A stretch of 64,000 nucleotides of DNA from Haliclystus octoradiatus (GCA_916610825.1 OU744446.1:20841223-20905222); one strand, 5' to 3'. Counted from the first letter of the stretch, positions 1 to 12,051 are shown. A program made the numbers and translations. Notes: generated from the sequence alone by a model not told the origin.

Positions 1-609
1 AGCTCAAAATGACAAAAACAATGCTTAATTCCCAAGGGAATTCGAATTTTACAAAAACAGCTCAAAATGACCTAAAACAATGCTTAATTCCCAAGGGAAT
101 TCGAATTTTTCAAAAATAGCTCAAAATGACCTAAAACAATGCTTAATTCCCAAGGGAATTCGAATTTTACAAGAACAGCTCAAAATGACCTAAAACAATG
201 CTTAATTCACAAGGGAATTTGAACTTTTCAAAAACAGCTCAAAATGACCTTAAACAATGCTTAATACCCAAGGGAATTCGAATTTTTCAAAAACAGCTCA
301 AAATGACCTAAAACAATGCTTAATTCCCAAGGGAAGTCAAATTTTTCAAAAACAGCTCAAAATGACCTAAAACAATGCTTAATTCCCAAGGGAATTCGAA
401 TTTTACAAAAACAGCTCAAAATGACCTAAAACAATGCTTAATTCCCAAGGGAATTCGAATTTTTCAAAAACAGCTCAAAATAACCTAAAACAATGCTTAA
501 TTCCCAAGGAAATTCGAATTTTTCAAAAACAGCTCAAAATAACCTAAAACAATGCTTAATTCCCAAGGGAATTCGAATTTTTCAAAACCAGCTCAAAATG
601 ACCTAAAAC
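1..609 (+). repeat. Mixed monomers at the left edge; no gene
   Basis: About ten monomers with loosely ordered variants: a gaactttt-type monomer near 220, an ataccc monomer near 265, and two ataacc monomers near 480 and 540. No 649-bp or 1,121-bp period can be recognised. The run is cut by the window edge, so its larger unit cannot be judged. Confidence 0.8.
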
Positions 610-1551
610 AATGCTTAATTCCCAAGGGAATTCGAATTTTTCAAAAACAGTTCAAAATGACCTAAAACAATGCTTAATTCCTAAGGGAATTCGAATTTTA
701 CAAAAACAGCTCAAAATGACCTAAAACAATGCTTAATTCACAAGGGAATTCGAACTTTTCAAAAACAGCTCAAAATGACCTTAAACAATGCTTAATTCCC
801 AAGGGAATTCGAATTTTTCAAAAACAGCTCAAAAAGACCTAAAACAATGCTTAAATCCCAAGGGAATTCGAATTTTACAAAAACAGCTCAAAATGACCTA
901 AACCAATGCTTAATTCCCAAGGGAATTTGAATTTTTCAAAATAGATCAAATTGACCAAAAACAATGCCCAGTTCCCAAGGGAATTCGAATTTTACAAAAA
1001 CAGCTCAAAATGACCTAAAACAATGCTTAATTCCCAAGGGAATTCGAATTTTTCAAAAACAGCTCAAAATGACCTAGAACAATGCTTAATTCCCAAGGGA
1101 ATTCGAATTTTACAAAAACAGTTCAAAATGACCTAAAACAATGCTTAATGCCTAAGGGAATTCGAATTTTACAAAAACAGCTCAAAATGACCTAAAACAA
1201 TGCTTAATTCACAAGGGAATTCGAACTTTTCAAAAACAGCTCAAAATGACCTTAAACAATGCTTAATTCCCAAGGGAATTCGAATTTTTCAAAAACAGCT
1301 CAAAAAGACCTAAAACAATGCTTAAATCCCAAGGGAATTCGAATTTTACAAAAACAGCTCAAAATGACCTAAAACAATGCTTAATTCCCAAGGGAATTTG
1401 AATTTTTCAAAATAGATGAAATTGACCAAAAACAATGCCCAGTTCCCAAGGGAATTCGAATTTTACAAAAACAGCTCAAAATGACCTAAAACAATGCTTA
1501 ATTCCCAAGGGAATTCGAATTTTTCAAAAACAGCTCAAAATGACCTAGAAC
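610..1551 (+). repeat. 471-bp tandem duplication (8 monomers)
   Basis: Two adjacent eight-monomer units share private changes exactly 471 bp apart: a cagttc variant (649 and 1120), aaaaagacc (831 and 1302), ttaaatccc (851 and 1322), an atagat variant of the cagctc region (941 and 1412) and cctagaac (1073 and 1544). The length is 8 x 59 minus 1, because the atagat monomer has lost one base. Exact ends are uncertain by about one monomer. Confidence 0.85.
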
Positions 1552-2144
1552 AATGCTTAATTCCCAAGGGAATTCGAATTTTACAAAAACAGCCCAAAAT
1601 GACTTAAAACAATGCTTAATTCCCAAGGGAATTCGAATTTTACAAAAACAGCTCAAAATGACCTTAAACAATGCTTAATTCCCAAGGGAGTTCGAATTTT
1701 TCAAAAACAGCTTAAAATGACCTGAAACAATGCTTAATTCCCAAGGGAATTAGAATTTTTCAAAAACAGCTCAAAATGACCTGAAACAATGCTTAATTCC
1801 CAAGGGAATTGGAATTATTCAAAAACAGCTCAAAATGACCTAAAACAATGCTTAATTCCCAAGGGAATTCGGATTTTTCAAAAACAGCTCAAAATGACCT
1901 AAAACAATGCTTAATTCCCAAGGGAATTCGAATTTTTCAAAAACAGCTCAAAATGACCTAAAACAATGCTTAATTCCCAAGGGAATTCGAATTTTAAAAA
2001 ACAGCTTAAACCGATCAAAAACAATGCCTAATTCCCAAGAGAATTCGAATTTTACAAAATCAGCTCAAAATGACAAAAACAATGCTTAATTTCCAAGGGA
2101 ATTCGAATTTCAGAAAAACAGCTTAAAATGACTAAAAACAATGC

Positions 2145-2183
2145 TTTGTACCCTTGGGTATGAAAAATGAGAAAAAACAATGC
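2145..2183 (+). repeat. D unit 1 (39 bp, A type)
   Basis: D begins tttgtaccc, has the inverted repeat TACCC-TT-GGGTA, and ends caatgc like a normal monomer. It aligns to the 59-bp monomer with about 20 bp removed from the middle (the AATTCGAATT and cagctc parts). A-type copies follow a tttcag monomer and precede a cccaaagg monomer. Confidence 0.93.
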
Positions 2184-2947
2184 TTAATTCCCAAAGGAAT
2201 TCAAATTTTTCAAAAACAGCTCAAAATGACCTAAAACAATGCTTAATTCCCAAGGGAATTCGAATTATTCAAAAACTGCTCAAAATGACCTAAAACAATG
2301 CTTAATTCCCAAGGGAATTCGAATTTTTCAAAAACAGCTCAAAATGACCTAAAACAATGCTTGATTCCCAAGGGAATTCGAATTTTACAAAAACAGCTCA
2401 AAATGACCTTAAACAATGCTTAATTCCCAAGGGAGTTCTAATTTTACAAAAACAGCTTAAACGGATCAAAAACAATGCCTAATTCCCAAGAGAATTCGAA
2501 TTTTACAAAATCAGCTCAAAATGACAAAAACAATGCTTAATTCCCAAGGAAATTCGAATTTTTCAAAAACAGCTCAAAATAACCTGAAACAATGCTTAAT
2601 TCCCAAGGGAATTCGAATTATTCAAAAACAGCTCAAAATGACCTAAAACAATGCTTAATTCCCAGGGGAATTCGGATTTTTCAAAAACAGCTCAAAATGA
2701 CCTAAAACAATGCTTAATTCCCAAGGGAATTCGAATTTTTCAAAAACAGCTCAAAATGACCTAAAACAATGCTTAATTCCCAAGGGAATTCGAATTTTAA
2801 AAAACAGCTTAAACGGATCAAAAACAATGCCTAATTCCCAAGAGAATTCGAATTTTACAAAATCAGCTCAAAATGACAAAAACAATGCTTAATTTCCAAG
2901 GGAATTCGAATTTCAGAAAAACAGCTTAAAATGACTAAAAACAATAC

Positions 2948-2986
2948 TTTGTACCCTTGGGTTTGAAAAATGAGAAAAAACAATGC
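2948..2986 (+). repeat. D unit 2 (A type)
   Basis: The only D copy with gggtttg instead of gggtatg, which breaks the outer pair of its inverted repeat. It is preceded by aatac, not aatgc. Confidence 0.93.
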
Positions 2987-3633
2987 TTAATTCCCAAAGG
3001 AATTCAAATTTTTCAAAAACAGCTCAAAATGACCTAAAACAATGCTTAATTCCCAAGGGAATTCGAATTTTTCAAAAACAGCTCAAAATGACCTAAAACA
3101 ATGCTTAATTCCCAAGGGAATTTGAATTTTTAAAAAACAGCTCAAAATGACCAAAAACAATGCCCAGTTCACAAGGGAATTCGAATTTTACAAAAACAGC
3201 TCAAAATGACCTTAAACAATGCTTAATTCCCAAGGGAGTTCGAATTTTTCAAAAACAGCTCAAAATGACCTGAAACAATGCTTAATTCCCAAGGGAATTC
3301 GAATTATTCAAAAACAGCTCAAAATGACCTAAAACAATGCTTAATTCCCAAGGGAATTCGGATTTTTCAAAAACAGCTCAAAATGACCTAAAACAATGCT
3401 TAATTCCCAAGGGAATTCGAATTTTTCAAAAACAGCTCAAAATGACCTAAAACAATGCTTAATTCCCAAGGGAATTCGAATTTCGAAAAACAGCTTAAAC
3501 TGATCAAAAACAATGCCTAATTCCCAAGAGAATTCGAATTTTACAAAATCAGCTCAAAATGACAAAAACAATGCTTAATTTCCAAGGGAATTCGAATTTC
3601 AGAAAAACAGCTTAAAATGACTAAAAACAATGC

Positions 3634-3672
3634 TTTGTACCCTTGGGTATGAAAAATGAGAAAAAACAATGC
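3634..3672 (+). repeat. D unit 3 (A type)
   Basis: Standard A-type D, 686 bp after D 2. Its counterpart in the second macro-copy, near 16390, has been deleted. Confidence 0.93.
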
Positions 3673-4960
3673 TTAATTCCCAAAGGAATTCAAATTTTTC
3701 AAAAACAGCCCAAAATGACCTAAAAAAATGCTTAATTCCCAAGGGAATTCGAATTTTTCAAAAACAGCTCAAAATGACCTAAAACAATGCTTAATTCCCA
3801 AGGGAATTTGAATTTTAAAAAACAGCTCAAAATGACCAAAAACAATGCCCAGTTCACAAGGGAATTCGAATTTTACAAAAACAGCTCAAAATGACCTAAA
3901 ACAATGCTTAATTCCCAAGGGAATTCGAATTTTTCAAAAACAGCTCAAAATGACCTAAAACAATGCTTGATTCCCAAGGGAATTCGAATTTTACAAAAAC
4001 AGCTCAAAATGACTTAAAACAATACTTAATTGCCAAGGGAATTAGAATTTTACAAAATCAGCTCAAAATGACAAAAACAATGCTTAATTCCCAAGGGAAT
4101 TCGAATTTTACAAAAACAGCTCAAAATGACCTAAAACAATGCTTAATTCCCAAGGAAATTCGAATTTTTCAAAAACAGCTCAAAATGACCTAAAACAATG
4201 CTTAATTCCCAAGGGAATTTGAATTTTTCAAAAACAGCTCAAAATGACCTAAAACAATGCTTAATTCCCAAGGGAATTCGAATTTTTCTAAAACAGCTCA
4301 AAATTACCTAAAACAATGCTTAATTCCCAAGGGAATTTGAATTTTCCAAAAACAGCTCAAAATGACCAAAAACAATGCCCAGTTTCCAAGGGAATTCGAA
4401 TTTAAAAAAAACAGCTCAAAATGACCTAAAACAATGCTTAATTCCCAAGGGAATTCGAATTTTTTAAAAACAGCTCAAAATGACTTAAAACAATGCTTAA
4501 TTGCCAAGGGAATTCGAATTTTACAAAATCAGCTCAAAATGACAAAAACAATGCTTAATTCCCAAGGGAATTCGAATTTTACAAAAACAGCTCAAAATGA
4601 CCTAAAACAATGCTTAATTCCCAAGGGAATTCGAATTTTTCAAAAACAGCTCAAAATGACCTAGAACAATGTTTAATTCCCAAGGGAATTTGAATTTTTC
4701 AAAAACAGCTCAAAATGACCTAAAATAATGCTTAATTCCCAAGGGAATTCGAATTTTACAAAAACAGCTCAAAATGACTTAAAACAATGCTTAATTCCCA
4801 AGGGAATTCGAATTTTACAAAATCAGCTCAAAATGACAAAAACAATGCTTAATTCCCAAGGGAATTCTAATTTTACAAAAACAGCTCAAAATTACCTAAA
4901 ACAATGCTTAATTCCCAAGGGAATTCGAATTTTTCAAAAACAGCTCAAAATGACCTAAAA
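3673..4960 (+). repeat. Module X, copy 1 (shortened)
   Basis: Module X is recognised by ttgccaag monomers, tctaaaacag, tttaaaaaaaacag, 58-bp units with gacaaaaac, and an aataatgc end. This copy aligns with 12091-13637 at offset 8419 up to about 4660 and at 8655 after it, so it lacks 236 bp, exactly four monomers. The missing monomers include the second tctaaaacag and the cccaatgg monomers of fuller copies. Confidence 0.85.
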
Positions 4961-6263
4961 CAATGCTTAATTCCCAAGGGAATTCGAATTTTACAAAAAC
5001 AGCTCAAAATGACCTAAAACAATGCTCAATTCACAAGGGAATTCGAATTTTTCAAAAACAGCTCAAAATGACCTAAAACAATGCTTAATTCCCAAGGGAA
5101 TTCGAATTTTACAAAAACAGCTCAAAATGACCTAAAACAATGCTTAATTCCCAAGGGAATTCGAATTTTTCAAAAACAGCTCAAAATGACCTAAAACAAT
5201 GCTTAATTCCCAAGGGAATTTGAATTTTTCAAAAACAGCTCAAAATGACCAAAAACAATGCCCAGTTCCCAAGGGAATTCGAATTTCACAAAAACAGCAT
5301 AAAATGACCTAAAACAATGCTTAATTCCCAAGGGAATTCGAATTTTACAAAATCAGCTCAAAATTACCTAAAACAATGCTTAATTCCCAAGGGAATTCGA
5401 ATTTTTCAAAAACAGCTCAAAATGACCTACAACAATGCTTAATTCCCAAGGGAATTCGAATTTTACAAAAACAGCTCAAAATGACCTAAAACAATGCTTA
5501 ATTCACAAGGGAATTCTAACTTTTCAAAAACAGCTCAAAATGACCTTAAACAATGCTTAATACCCAAGGGAATTCGAATTTATCAAAAACAGCTCAAAAT
5601 GACCTAAAACAATTCTTAATTCCCAAGGGAATTCGAATTTTTCAAAAACAGCTCAAAATGACCTAAAACAATGCTTAATTCCCAAGGGAATTTGAATTTT
5701 TCAAAAACAGCTCAAAATGACCAAAAACAATGCCCAGTTCCCAAGGGAATTCGAATTTCACAAAAACAGCATAAAATGACCTAAAACAATGCTTAATTCC
5801 CAAGGGAATTCGAATTTTACAAAAACATCTCAAAATGCCCTAAAACAATGCTTAATTCCCAAGGGAATTCGAATTTTTCAAAAACAGCTCAAAATGACCT
5901 AAAACAATGCTTAATACCCAAGGGAATTCGAATTTTTCAAAAACAGCTCAAAATGACCTAAAACAATGCTTAATTCCCAAGGGAATTCGAATTTTTCAAA
6001 CCAGCTCAAAATGACCTCAAACAATGCTTAATTCCCAAGAAGATTCGAATTTTTCAAAAACAGCTCAAAATGACCTAAAACAATGCTTAATTCCCAAGGG
6101 AATTCGAATTTTACAAAAACAGCTCAAAATGACCTAAAACAATGCTTAATTCCCAAGGGAATTCGAATTTTTCAAAAACAGCTCAAAATGACCTAAAACA
6201 ATGCTTAATTCCTAAGGGAATTCGAAATTTACAAAAACAGCTCAAAATGACCTAAAACAATGC
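4961..6263 (+). repeat. E/F-type block embedded among A-type sequence
   Basis: This stretch carries markers typical of the right half of the window: ctcaattcacaag near 5027, a gaactttt-like monomer near 5511, the acatctc...atgccc monomer at 5825, the caagaagattcg monomer near 6040 and the cctaaggg/gaaattt monomer near 6224. It pairs with 16.86-17.7 kb at offset 11773, checked at 5281/17054, 5511/17284 and 5825/17598. Confidence 0.8.
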
Positions 6264-7127
6264 TTAGTTCCCAAGGGAATTCGAATTTTTCAAAAACAGC
6301 TCAAAATAACCTAAAACAATGCTTAATTCCCAAGGGAATTCGAATTTTTCAAAAACAGCTCAAAAGGACCTAAAACAATGCTTAATTCCCAAGGGAATTT
6401 GAATTTTTCAAAAACAGCTCAAAATGACCTAAAACAATGCTTAATTCCCAAGGGAATTCGGATTTTACAAAAACAGCTCAAAATGACCTAAAACAATGCT
6501 TAATTCACAAGGGAATTCGAACTTTTCAAAAACAGCTCAAAATGACCTTAAACAATGCTTAATTCTCAAGGGAATTCGAATTTTTGAAAAACAGCTCAAA
6601 ATTACCTAAAACAATGCTTAATTCCCAAGGGAATTCGAATTTTACAAAAACAGCTCAAAATGACCTAAAACAATGCTTAATTCCCAAGCGAATTCGAATT
6701 TTTCAAAAACAGCTCAAAATGACCTGAAACAATGCTTAATTCCAAAGGGAATTCGAATTTTTCAAAAACAGCTCAAAATGACCTAAAACAATGCTTAATT
6801 CCAAAGGGAATTCGAATTTTTCAAAAACAGCTCAAAATGACCTAAAACAATGCTTAATTCCCAAGGGAATTCGAATTTTTCAAAAACAGCTCAAAATGAC
6901 CTAAAACAATGCTTAATTCCCAAGGGAATTCGAATTTTACAAAAACAGCTTAAACCGATCATAAACAATGCCTAATTCCCAAGAGAATTCGAATTTTACA
7001 AAATAAGCTCAAAATGACAAAAACAATGCTTAATTCCCAAGGGAATTCGAATTTCACAAAAACAGCTTAAAATGACTAAAAACAATGCTTTGTACCCTTG
7101 GGTATGAAAAATGAGAAAAAACAATTC
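6264..7127 (+). repeat. C-D cassette, full form (14 monomers plus D)
   Basis: The order is ataacc, aaggacc, tttgaa, cggattttac, gaactttt/cttaaac, ttctcaag with tttttgaaaaac and attacc, an aattttac monomer, a monomer ending cctgaaac (here with caagcg), two ccaaag monomers, a common monomer, ttaaaccgatcataaac, a 58-bp caagag monomer, ttaaaatgactaaaaac, then D at 7089. The first 14 monomers total 825 bp. The same order and length are found at 25582, 26623 and 29021. The first monomer here has ttagttccc. Confidence 0.85.
7089..7127 (+). repeat. D unit 4 (B type)
   Basis: B-type copies follow a tttcac/ttaaaatgactaaaaac monomer and end caattc instead of caatgc. This one closes the C cassette at 6264. 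Confidence 0.93.
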
Positions 7128-7245
7128 TTAATTCCCAAGGGAATTCGAATTTTTCAAAAACAGCTCAAAATGACCTAAACCAATGCTTAATTCCCAAGGG
7201 AATTCGAATTTTTCAAAAACAGCTCAAAATGACCTAAAACAATGC

Positions 7246-7304
7246 TTAATTCCCAAGGGAATTCGAATTTTTCAAAAACAGCTCAAAATGACCTAAAACA
7301 ATGC
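7246..7304 (+). repeat. Reference 59-bp monomer
   Basis: This copy matches the most frequent base at every position and is used for numbering. Position 1 is the first T of ttaattccc and position 59 the C of caatgc. Positions 3-18 form an imperfect palindrome, 15-24 a perfect one, 23-33 a T5-C-A5 tract. EcoRI (GAATTC) lies at 14-19, BstBI (TTCGAA) at 17-22, AluI (AGCT) at 35-38, and the only CpG at 19-20. Variation concentrates at positions 10-11, 16-20, 25-29, 34-39 and 44-51. Confidence 0.97.
7248..7269. repeat. Nested dyads inside the monomer (representative copy)
   Basis: Two symmetric elements share one AATT: 7-bp arms AATTCCC and GGGAATT separated by AA (7248-7263), and the perfect 10-bp palindrome AATTCGAATT (7260-7269). 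The order is AATT, CCCAAGGG, AATT, CG, AATT. It recurs about once per 59 bp, so the array could extrude regularly spaced small cruciforms or bind a dyad-recognising protein. Symmetry is seen in the sequence; function is inference. Confidence 0.85.
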
Positions 7305-8128
7305 TTAATTCCCAAGGGAATTCGAATTTTTCAAAAACAGCTTAAAATGACCTAAAACAATGCTTAATTCCCAAGGGAATTCGAATTTTTCAAAAACAGC
7401 TCAAAATGACCTGAAACAATGCTTAATTCCCAAGGGAATTCGAATTATTCAAAAACAGCTCAAAATGACCAAAAACAATGCTTAATTCCCAAGGGAATTC
7501 GGATTTTTCAAAAACAGCTCAAAATGACCTAAAACAATGCTTAATTCCCAAGGGAATTCGAATTTTTCAAAAACAGTTCAAAATGACCTAAAACAATGCT
7601 TAATTCCCAAGGGAATTCGAATTTTTCAAAAACAGCTCAAAATGACCTTAAACAATGCTTAATTCCCAAGGGAGTTCGAATTTTTCAAAAACAGCTTAAA
7701 ATGACCTAAAACAATGCTTAATTCCCAAGGGAATTCGAATTTTTCAAAAACAGCTCAAAATGACCTGAAACAATGCTTAATTCCCAAGGGAATTCGAATT
7801 ATTCAAAAACAGCTCAAAATGACCTAAAACAATGCTTAATTCCCAAGGGAATTCGGATTTTTCAAAAACAGCTCAAAATGACCTAAAACAATGCTTAATT
7901 CCCAAGGGAATTCGAATTTTTCAAAAACAGATCAAAATGACCTAAAACAATGCTTAATTCCCAAGGGAATTCGAATTTTAAAAAACAGCTTAAACCGATC
8001 AAAAACAATGCCTAATTCCCAAGAGAATTCGAATTTTACAAAATCAGCCCAAAATGACAAAAACAATGCTTAATTTCCAAGGGAATTCGAATTTTAGAAA
8101 AACAGCTTAAAATGACTAAAAACAATAC

Positions 8129-8167
8129 TTTGTACCCTTGGGTATGAAAAATGAGAAAAAACAATGC
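8129..8167 (+). repeat. D unit 5 (A type)
   Basis: Preceded by aatac and by a tttag monomer, a pair of marks shared with D 11307 and D 19550. Confidence 0.93.
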
Positions 8168-8873
8168 TTAATTCCCAAAGGAATTCAAATTTTTCAAAAA
8201 CAGCTCAAAATGACCTAAAACAATGCTTAATTCCCAAGGGAATTCGAATTTTTCAAAAACAGCTCAAAATGACCTAAAACAATGCTTAATTCCCAAGGGA
8301 ATTTGAATTTTTAAAAAACAGCTCAAAATGACCAAAAACAATGCCCAGTTCACAAGGGAATTCGAATTTTACAAAAACAGCTCAAAATGACCTTAAACAA
8401 TGCTTAATTCCCAAGGGAGTTCGAATTTTTGAAAAACAGCTCAAAATGACCTAAAACAATGCTTAATTCCCAAGGGAATTCGAATTTTTCAAAAACAGCT
8501 CAAAATGACCTGAAACAATGCTTAATTCCCAAGGGAATTCGAATTATTCAAAAACAGCTCAAAATGACCTAAAACAATGCTTAATTCCCAAGGGAATTCG
8601 GATTTTTCAAAAACAGCTCAAAATGACCTAAAACAATGCTTAATTCCCAAGGGAATTCGAATTTTTAAAAAACAGCTCAAAATGACCTAAAACAATGCTT
8701 AATTCCCAAGGGAATTCGAATTTTGAAAAACAGCTTAAACTGATCAAAAACAATGCCTAATTCCCAAGAGAATTCGAATTTTACAAAATCAGCTCAAAAT
8801 GACAAAAACAATGCTTAATTTCCAAGGGAATTCGAATTTCAGAAAAACAGCTTAAAATGACTAAAAACAATGC

Positions 8874-8912
8874 TTTGTACCCTTGGGTATGAAAAATGAG
8901 AAAAAACAATGC
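8874..8912 (+). repeat. D unit 6 (A type)
   Basis: 745 bp after D 8129 and repeated by the 1040-bp duplication at 9914. Module X follows. Confidence 0.93.
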
Positions 8913-9913
8913 TTAATTCCCAAAGGAATTCAAATTTTTCAAAAACAGCTCAAAATGACCTAAAACAATGCTTAATTCCCAAGGGAATTCGAATTTTTCA
9001 AAAACAGCTCAAAATGACCTAAAACAATGATTAATTCCCAAGGGAATTTGAATTTTTAAAAAACAGCTCAAAATGACCAAAAACAATGCCCAGTTCACAA
9101 GGGAATTCGAATTTTACAAAAACAGCTCAAAATGACCTAAAACAATGCTTAATTCCCAAGGGAATTCGAATTTTTCAAAAACAGCTCAAAATGACCTAAA
9201 ACAATGCTTGATTCCCAAGGGAATTCGAATTTTACAAAAACAGCTCAAAATGACTTAAAACAATGCTTAATTGCCAATGGAATTAGAATTTTACAAAATC
9301 AGCTCAAAATGACAAAAACAATGCTTAATTCCCAAGGGAATTCGAATTTTACAAAAACAGCTCAAAATGACCTAAAACAATGCTTAATTCCCAAGGAAAT
9401 TCGAATTTTTCAAAAACAGCTCAAAATGACCTAAAACAATGCTTAATTCCCAAGGGAATTCGAATTTTTCAAAAACAGCTTAAAATGACCTAAAACAATG
9501 CTTAATTCCCAAGGGAATTCGAATTTTTCAAAAACAGCTCAAAATGACCTGAAACAATGCTTAATTCCCAAGGGAATTCGAATTATTCAAAAACAGCTCA
9601 AAATGACCAAAAACAATGCTTAATTCCCAAGGGAATTCGGATTTTTCAAAAACAGCTCAAAATGACCTAAAACAATGCTTAATTCCCAAGGGAATTCGAA
9701 TTTTTCAAAAACAGCTCAAAATGACCTAAAACAATGCTTAATTCCCAAGGGAATTCGAATTTTTCAAAAACAGCTCAAAATGACCTAAAACAATGATTAA
9801 TTCCCAAGAGAATTCGAATTTTACAAAATCAGCTCAAAATGACAAAAACAATGCTTAATTTCCAAGGGAATTCGAATTTCAGAAAAACAGCTTAAAATGA
9901 CTAAAAACAATGC

Positions 9914-9952
9914 TTTGTACCCTTGGGTATGAAAAATGAGAAAAAACAATGC
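9914..9952 (+). repeat. D unit 7 (A type)
   Basis: Second copy of D 8874 at offset 1040. Confidence 0.93.
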
Positions 9953-11306
9953 TTAATTCCCAAAGGAATTCAAATTTTTCAAAAACAGCTCAAAATGACC
10001 TAAAACAATGCTTAATTCCCAAGGGAATTCGAATTTTTCAAAAACAGCTCAAAATGACCTAAAACAATGATTAATTCCCAAGGGAATTTGAATTTTTAAA
10101 AAACAGCTCAAAATGACCAAAAACAATGCCCAGTTCACAAGGGAATTCGAATTTTACAAAAACAGCTCAAAATGACCTAAAACAATGCTTAATTCCCAAG
10201 GGAATTCGAATTTTTCAAAAACAGCTCAAAATGACCTAAAACAATGCTTGATTCCCAAGGGAATTCGAATTTTACAAAAACAGCTCAAAATGACTTAAAA
10301 CAATGCTTAATTGCCAAGGGAATTAGAATTTTACAAAATCAGCTCAAAATGACAAAAACAATGCTTAATTCCCAAGGGAATTCGAATTTTACAAAAACAG
10401 CTCAAAATGACCTAAAACAATGCTTAATTCCCAAGGAAATTCGAATTTTTCAAAAACAGCTCAAAATGACCTAAAACAATGCTTAATTCCCAAGGGAATT
10501 CGAATTTTTCAAAAACAGCTTAAAATGACCTAAAACAATGCTTAATTCCCAAGGGAATTCGAATTTTTCAAAAACAGCTCAAAATGACCTGAAACAATGC
10601 TTAATTCCCAAGGGAATTCGAATTATTCAAAAACAGCTCAAAATGACCAAAAACAATGCTTAATTCCCAAGGGAATTCGGATTTTTCAAAAACAGCTCAA
10701 AATGACCTAAAACAATGCTTAATTCCCAAGGGAATTCGAATTTTTCAAAAACAGCTAAAAATGACCTAAAACAATGCTTAATTCCCAAGGGAATTCGAAT
10801 TTTTCAAAAACAGCTCAAAATGACCTTAAACAATGCTTAATTCCCAAGGGAGTTCGAATTTTTCAAAAACAGCTTAAAATGACCTAAAACAATGCTTAAT
10901 TCCCAAGGGAATTCGAATTTTTCAAAAACAGCTCAAAATGACCTGAAACAATGCTTAATTCCCAAGGGAATTCGAATTATTCAAAAACAGCTCAAAATGA
11001 CCTAAAACAATGCTTAATTCCCAAGGGAATTCGGATTTTTCAAAAACAGCTCAAAATGACCTAAAACAATGCTTAATTCCCAAGGGAATTCGAATTTTTC
11101 AAAAACAGCTCAAAATGACCTAAAACAATGCTTAATTCCCAAGGGAATTCGAATTTTAAAAAACAGCTTAAACCGATCAAAAACAATGCCTAATTCCCAA
11201 GAGAATTCGAATTTTACAAAATCAGCTCAAAATGACAAAAACAATGCTTAATTTCCAAGGGAATTCGAATTTTAGAAAAACAGCTTAAAATGACTAAAAA
11301 CAATAC

Positions 11307-11345
11307 TTTGTACCCTTGGGTATGAAAAATGAGAAAAAACAATGC
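11307..11345 (+). repeat. D unit 8 (A type)
   Basis: Copy of D 8129 at offset 3178, with the same aatac and tttag marks. Confidence 0.93.
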
Positions 11346-12051
11346 TTAATTCCCAAAGGAATTCAAATTTTTCAAAAACAGCTCAAAATGACCTAAAACA
11401 ATGCTTAATTCCCAAGGGAATTCGAATTTTTCAAAAACAGCTCAAAATGACCTAAAACAATGCTTAATTCCCAAGGGAATTCGAATTTTTAAAAAACAGC
11501 TCAAAATGACCAAAAACAATGCCCAGTTCACAAGGGAATTCGAATTTTACAAAAACAGCTCAAAATGACCTTAAACAATGCTTAATTCCCAAGGGAGTTC
11601 GAATTTTTGAAAAACAGCTCAAAATGACCTAAAACAATGCTTAATTCCCAAGGGAATTCGAATTTTTCAAAAACAGCTCAAAATGACCTGAAACAATGCT
11701 TAATTCCCAAGGGAATTCGAATTATTCAAAAACAGCTCAAAATGACCTAAAACAATGCTTAATTCCCAAGGGAATTCGGATTTTTCAAAAACAGCTCAAA
11801 ATGACCTAAAACAATGCTTAATTCCCAAGGGAATTCGAATTTTTCAAAAACAGCTCAAAATGACCTAAAACAATGCTTAATTCCCAAGGGAATTCGAATT
11901 TTGAAAAACAGCTTAAACTGATCAAAAACAATGCCTAATTCCCAAGAGAATTCGAATTTTACAAAATCAGCTCAAAATGACAAAAACAATGCTTAATTTC
12001 CAAGGGAATTCGAATTTCAGAAAAACAGCTTAAAATGACTAAAAACAATGC

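Larger units (their letters stand above)
1455..3672 (+). repeat. A-type cassettes with three D units
   Basis: Monomers follow a recurring order marked by cttaaac then gagttcg, cctgaaac, gaattattc, cggattttt, a 58-bp ttaaaccgatc or ttaaacggatc unit, a 58-bp caagagaattc unit, a tttcag unit and D. D units lie at 2145, 2948 and 3634 (spacings 803 and 686). The stretch 1455-2440 pairs with 13638-14623 at offset 12183, and about 2570-3060 pairs with 15558-16048 at offset 12988. At 2433-2470 a gagttc monomer runs directly into a ttaaacggatc monomer, a shortened junction. Confidence 0.85.
7128..8754 (+). repeat. A-type cassettes between D 7089 and D 8874
   Basis: After a B-type D the array returns to A-type order (cctgaaac, gaattattc, cggattttt, cttaaac, gagttcg, ttaaaccgatc), with D at 8129. 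The segment 6.37-9.44 kb aligns with 17.79-20.80 kb at offset 11420, then 11421 after a one-base insertion near 18690, then 11362 after loss of one gagttcg monomer in the second copy. About 7320-9440 also aligns with 10498-12618 at offset 3178. Confidence 0.85.
8755..10834 (+). repeat. 1040-bp tandem duplication
   Basis: Two adjacent 1040-bp units, about 8755-9794 and 9795-10834, have D units at 8874 and 9914 and matching module X starts (gattccc monomers at 9204 and 10244). The junction near 9786-9800 joins a common monomer to the caagag monomer through caatgattaattccc, which is not seen at the other caagag monomers. The length equals 15 monomers of 59, two of 58 and one D of 39. Confidence 0.88.

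Noticed and set aside
2150-2164. D inverted repeat as a transcription terminator
   Set aside because: The stem is only 5 bp with a 2-base spacer, has no T-run after it, and there is no gene upstream.
2145-2183. D unit as a foreign insertion or mobile element remnant
   Set aside because: D keeps the monomer's ttt start, ccc/ggg core and aaaatga...caatgc end, and it fits as a monomer with an internal deletion; no target-site duplication or terminal repeat is visible.
7262-7275. CENP-B box
   Set aside because: TTCG is present, but the CGGG part of the box is absent from the monomer and its main variants.
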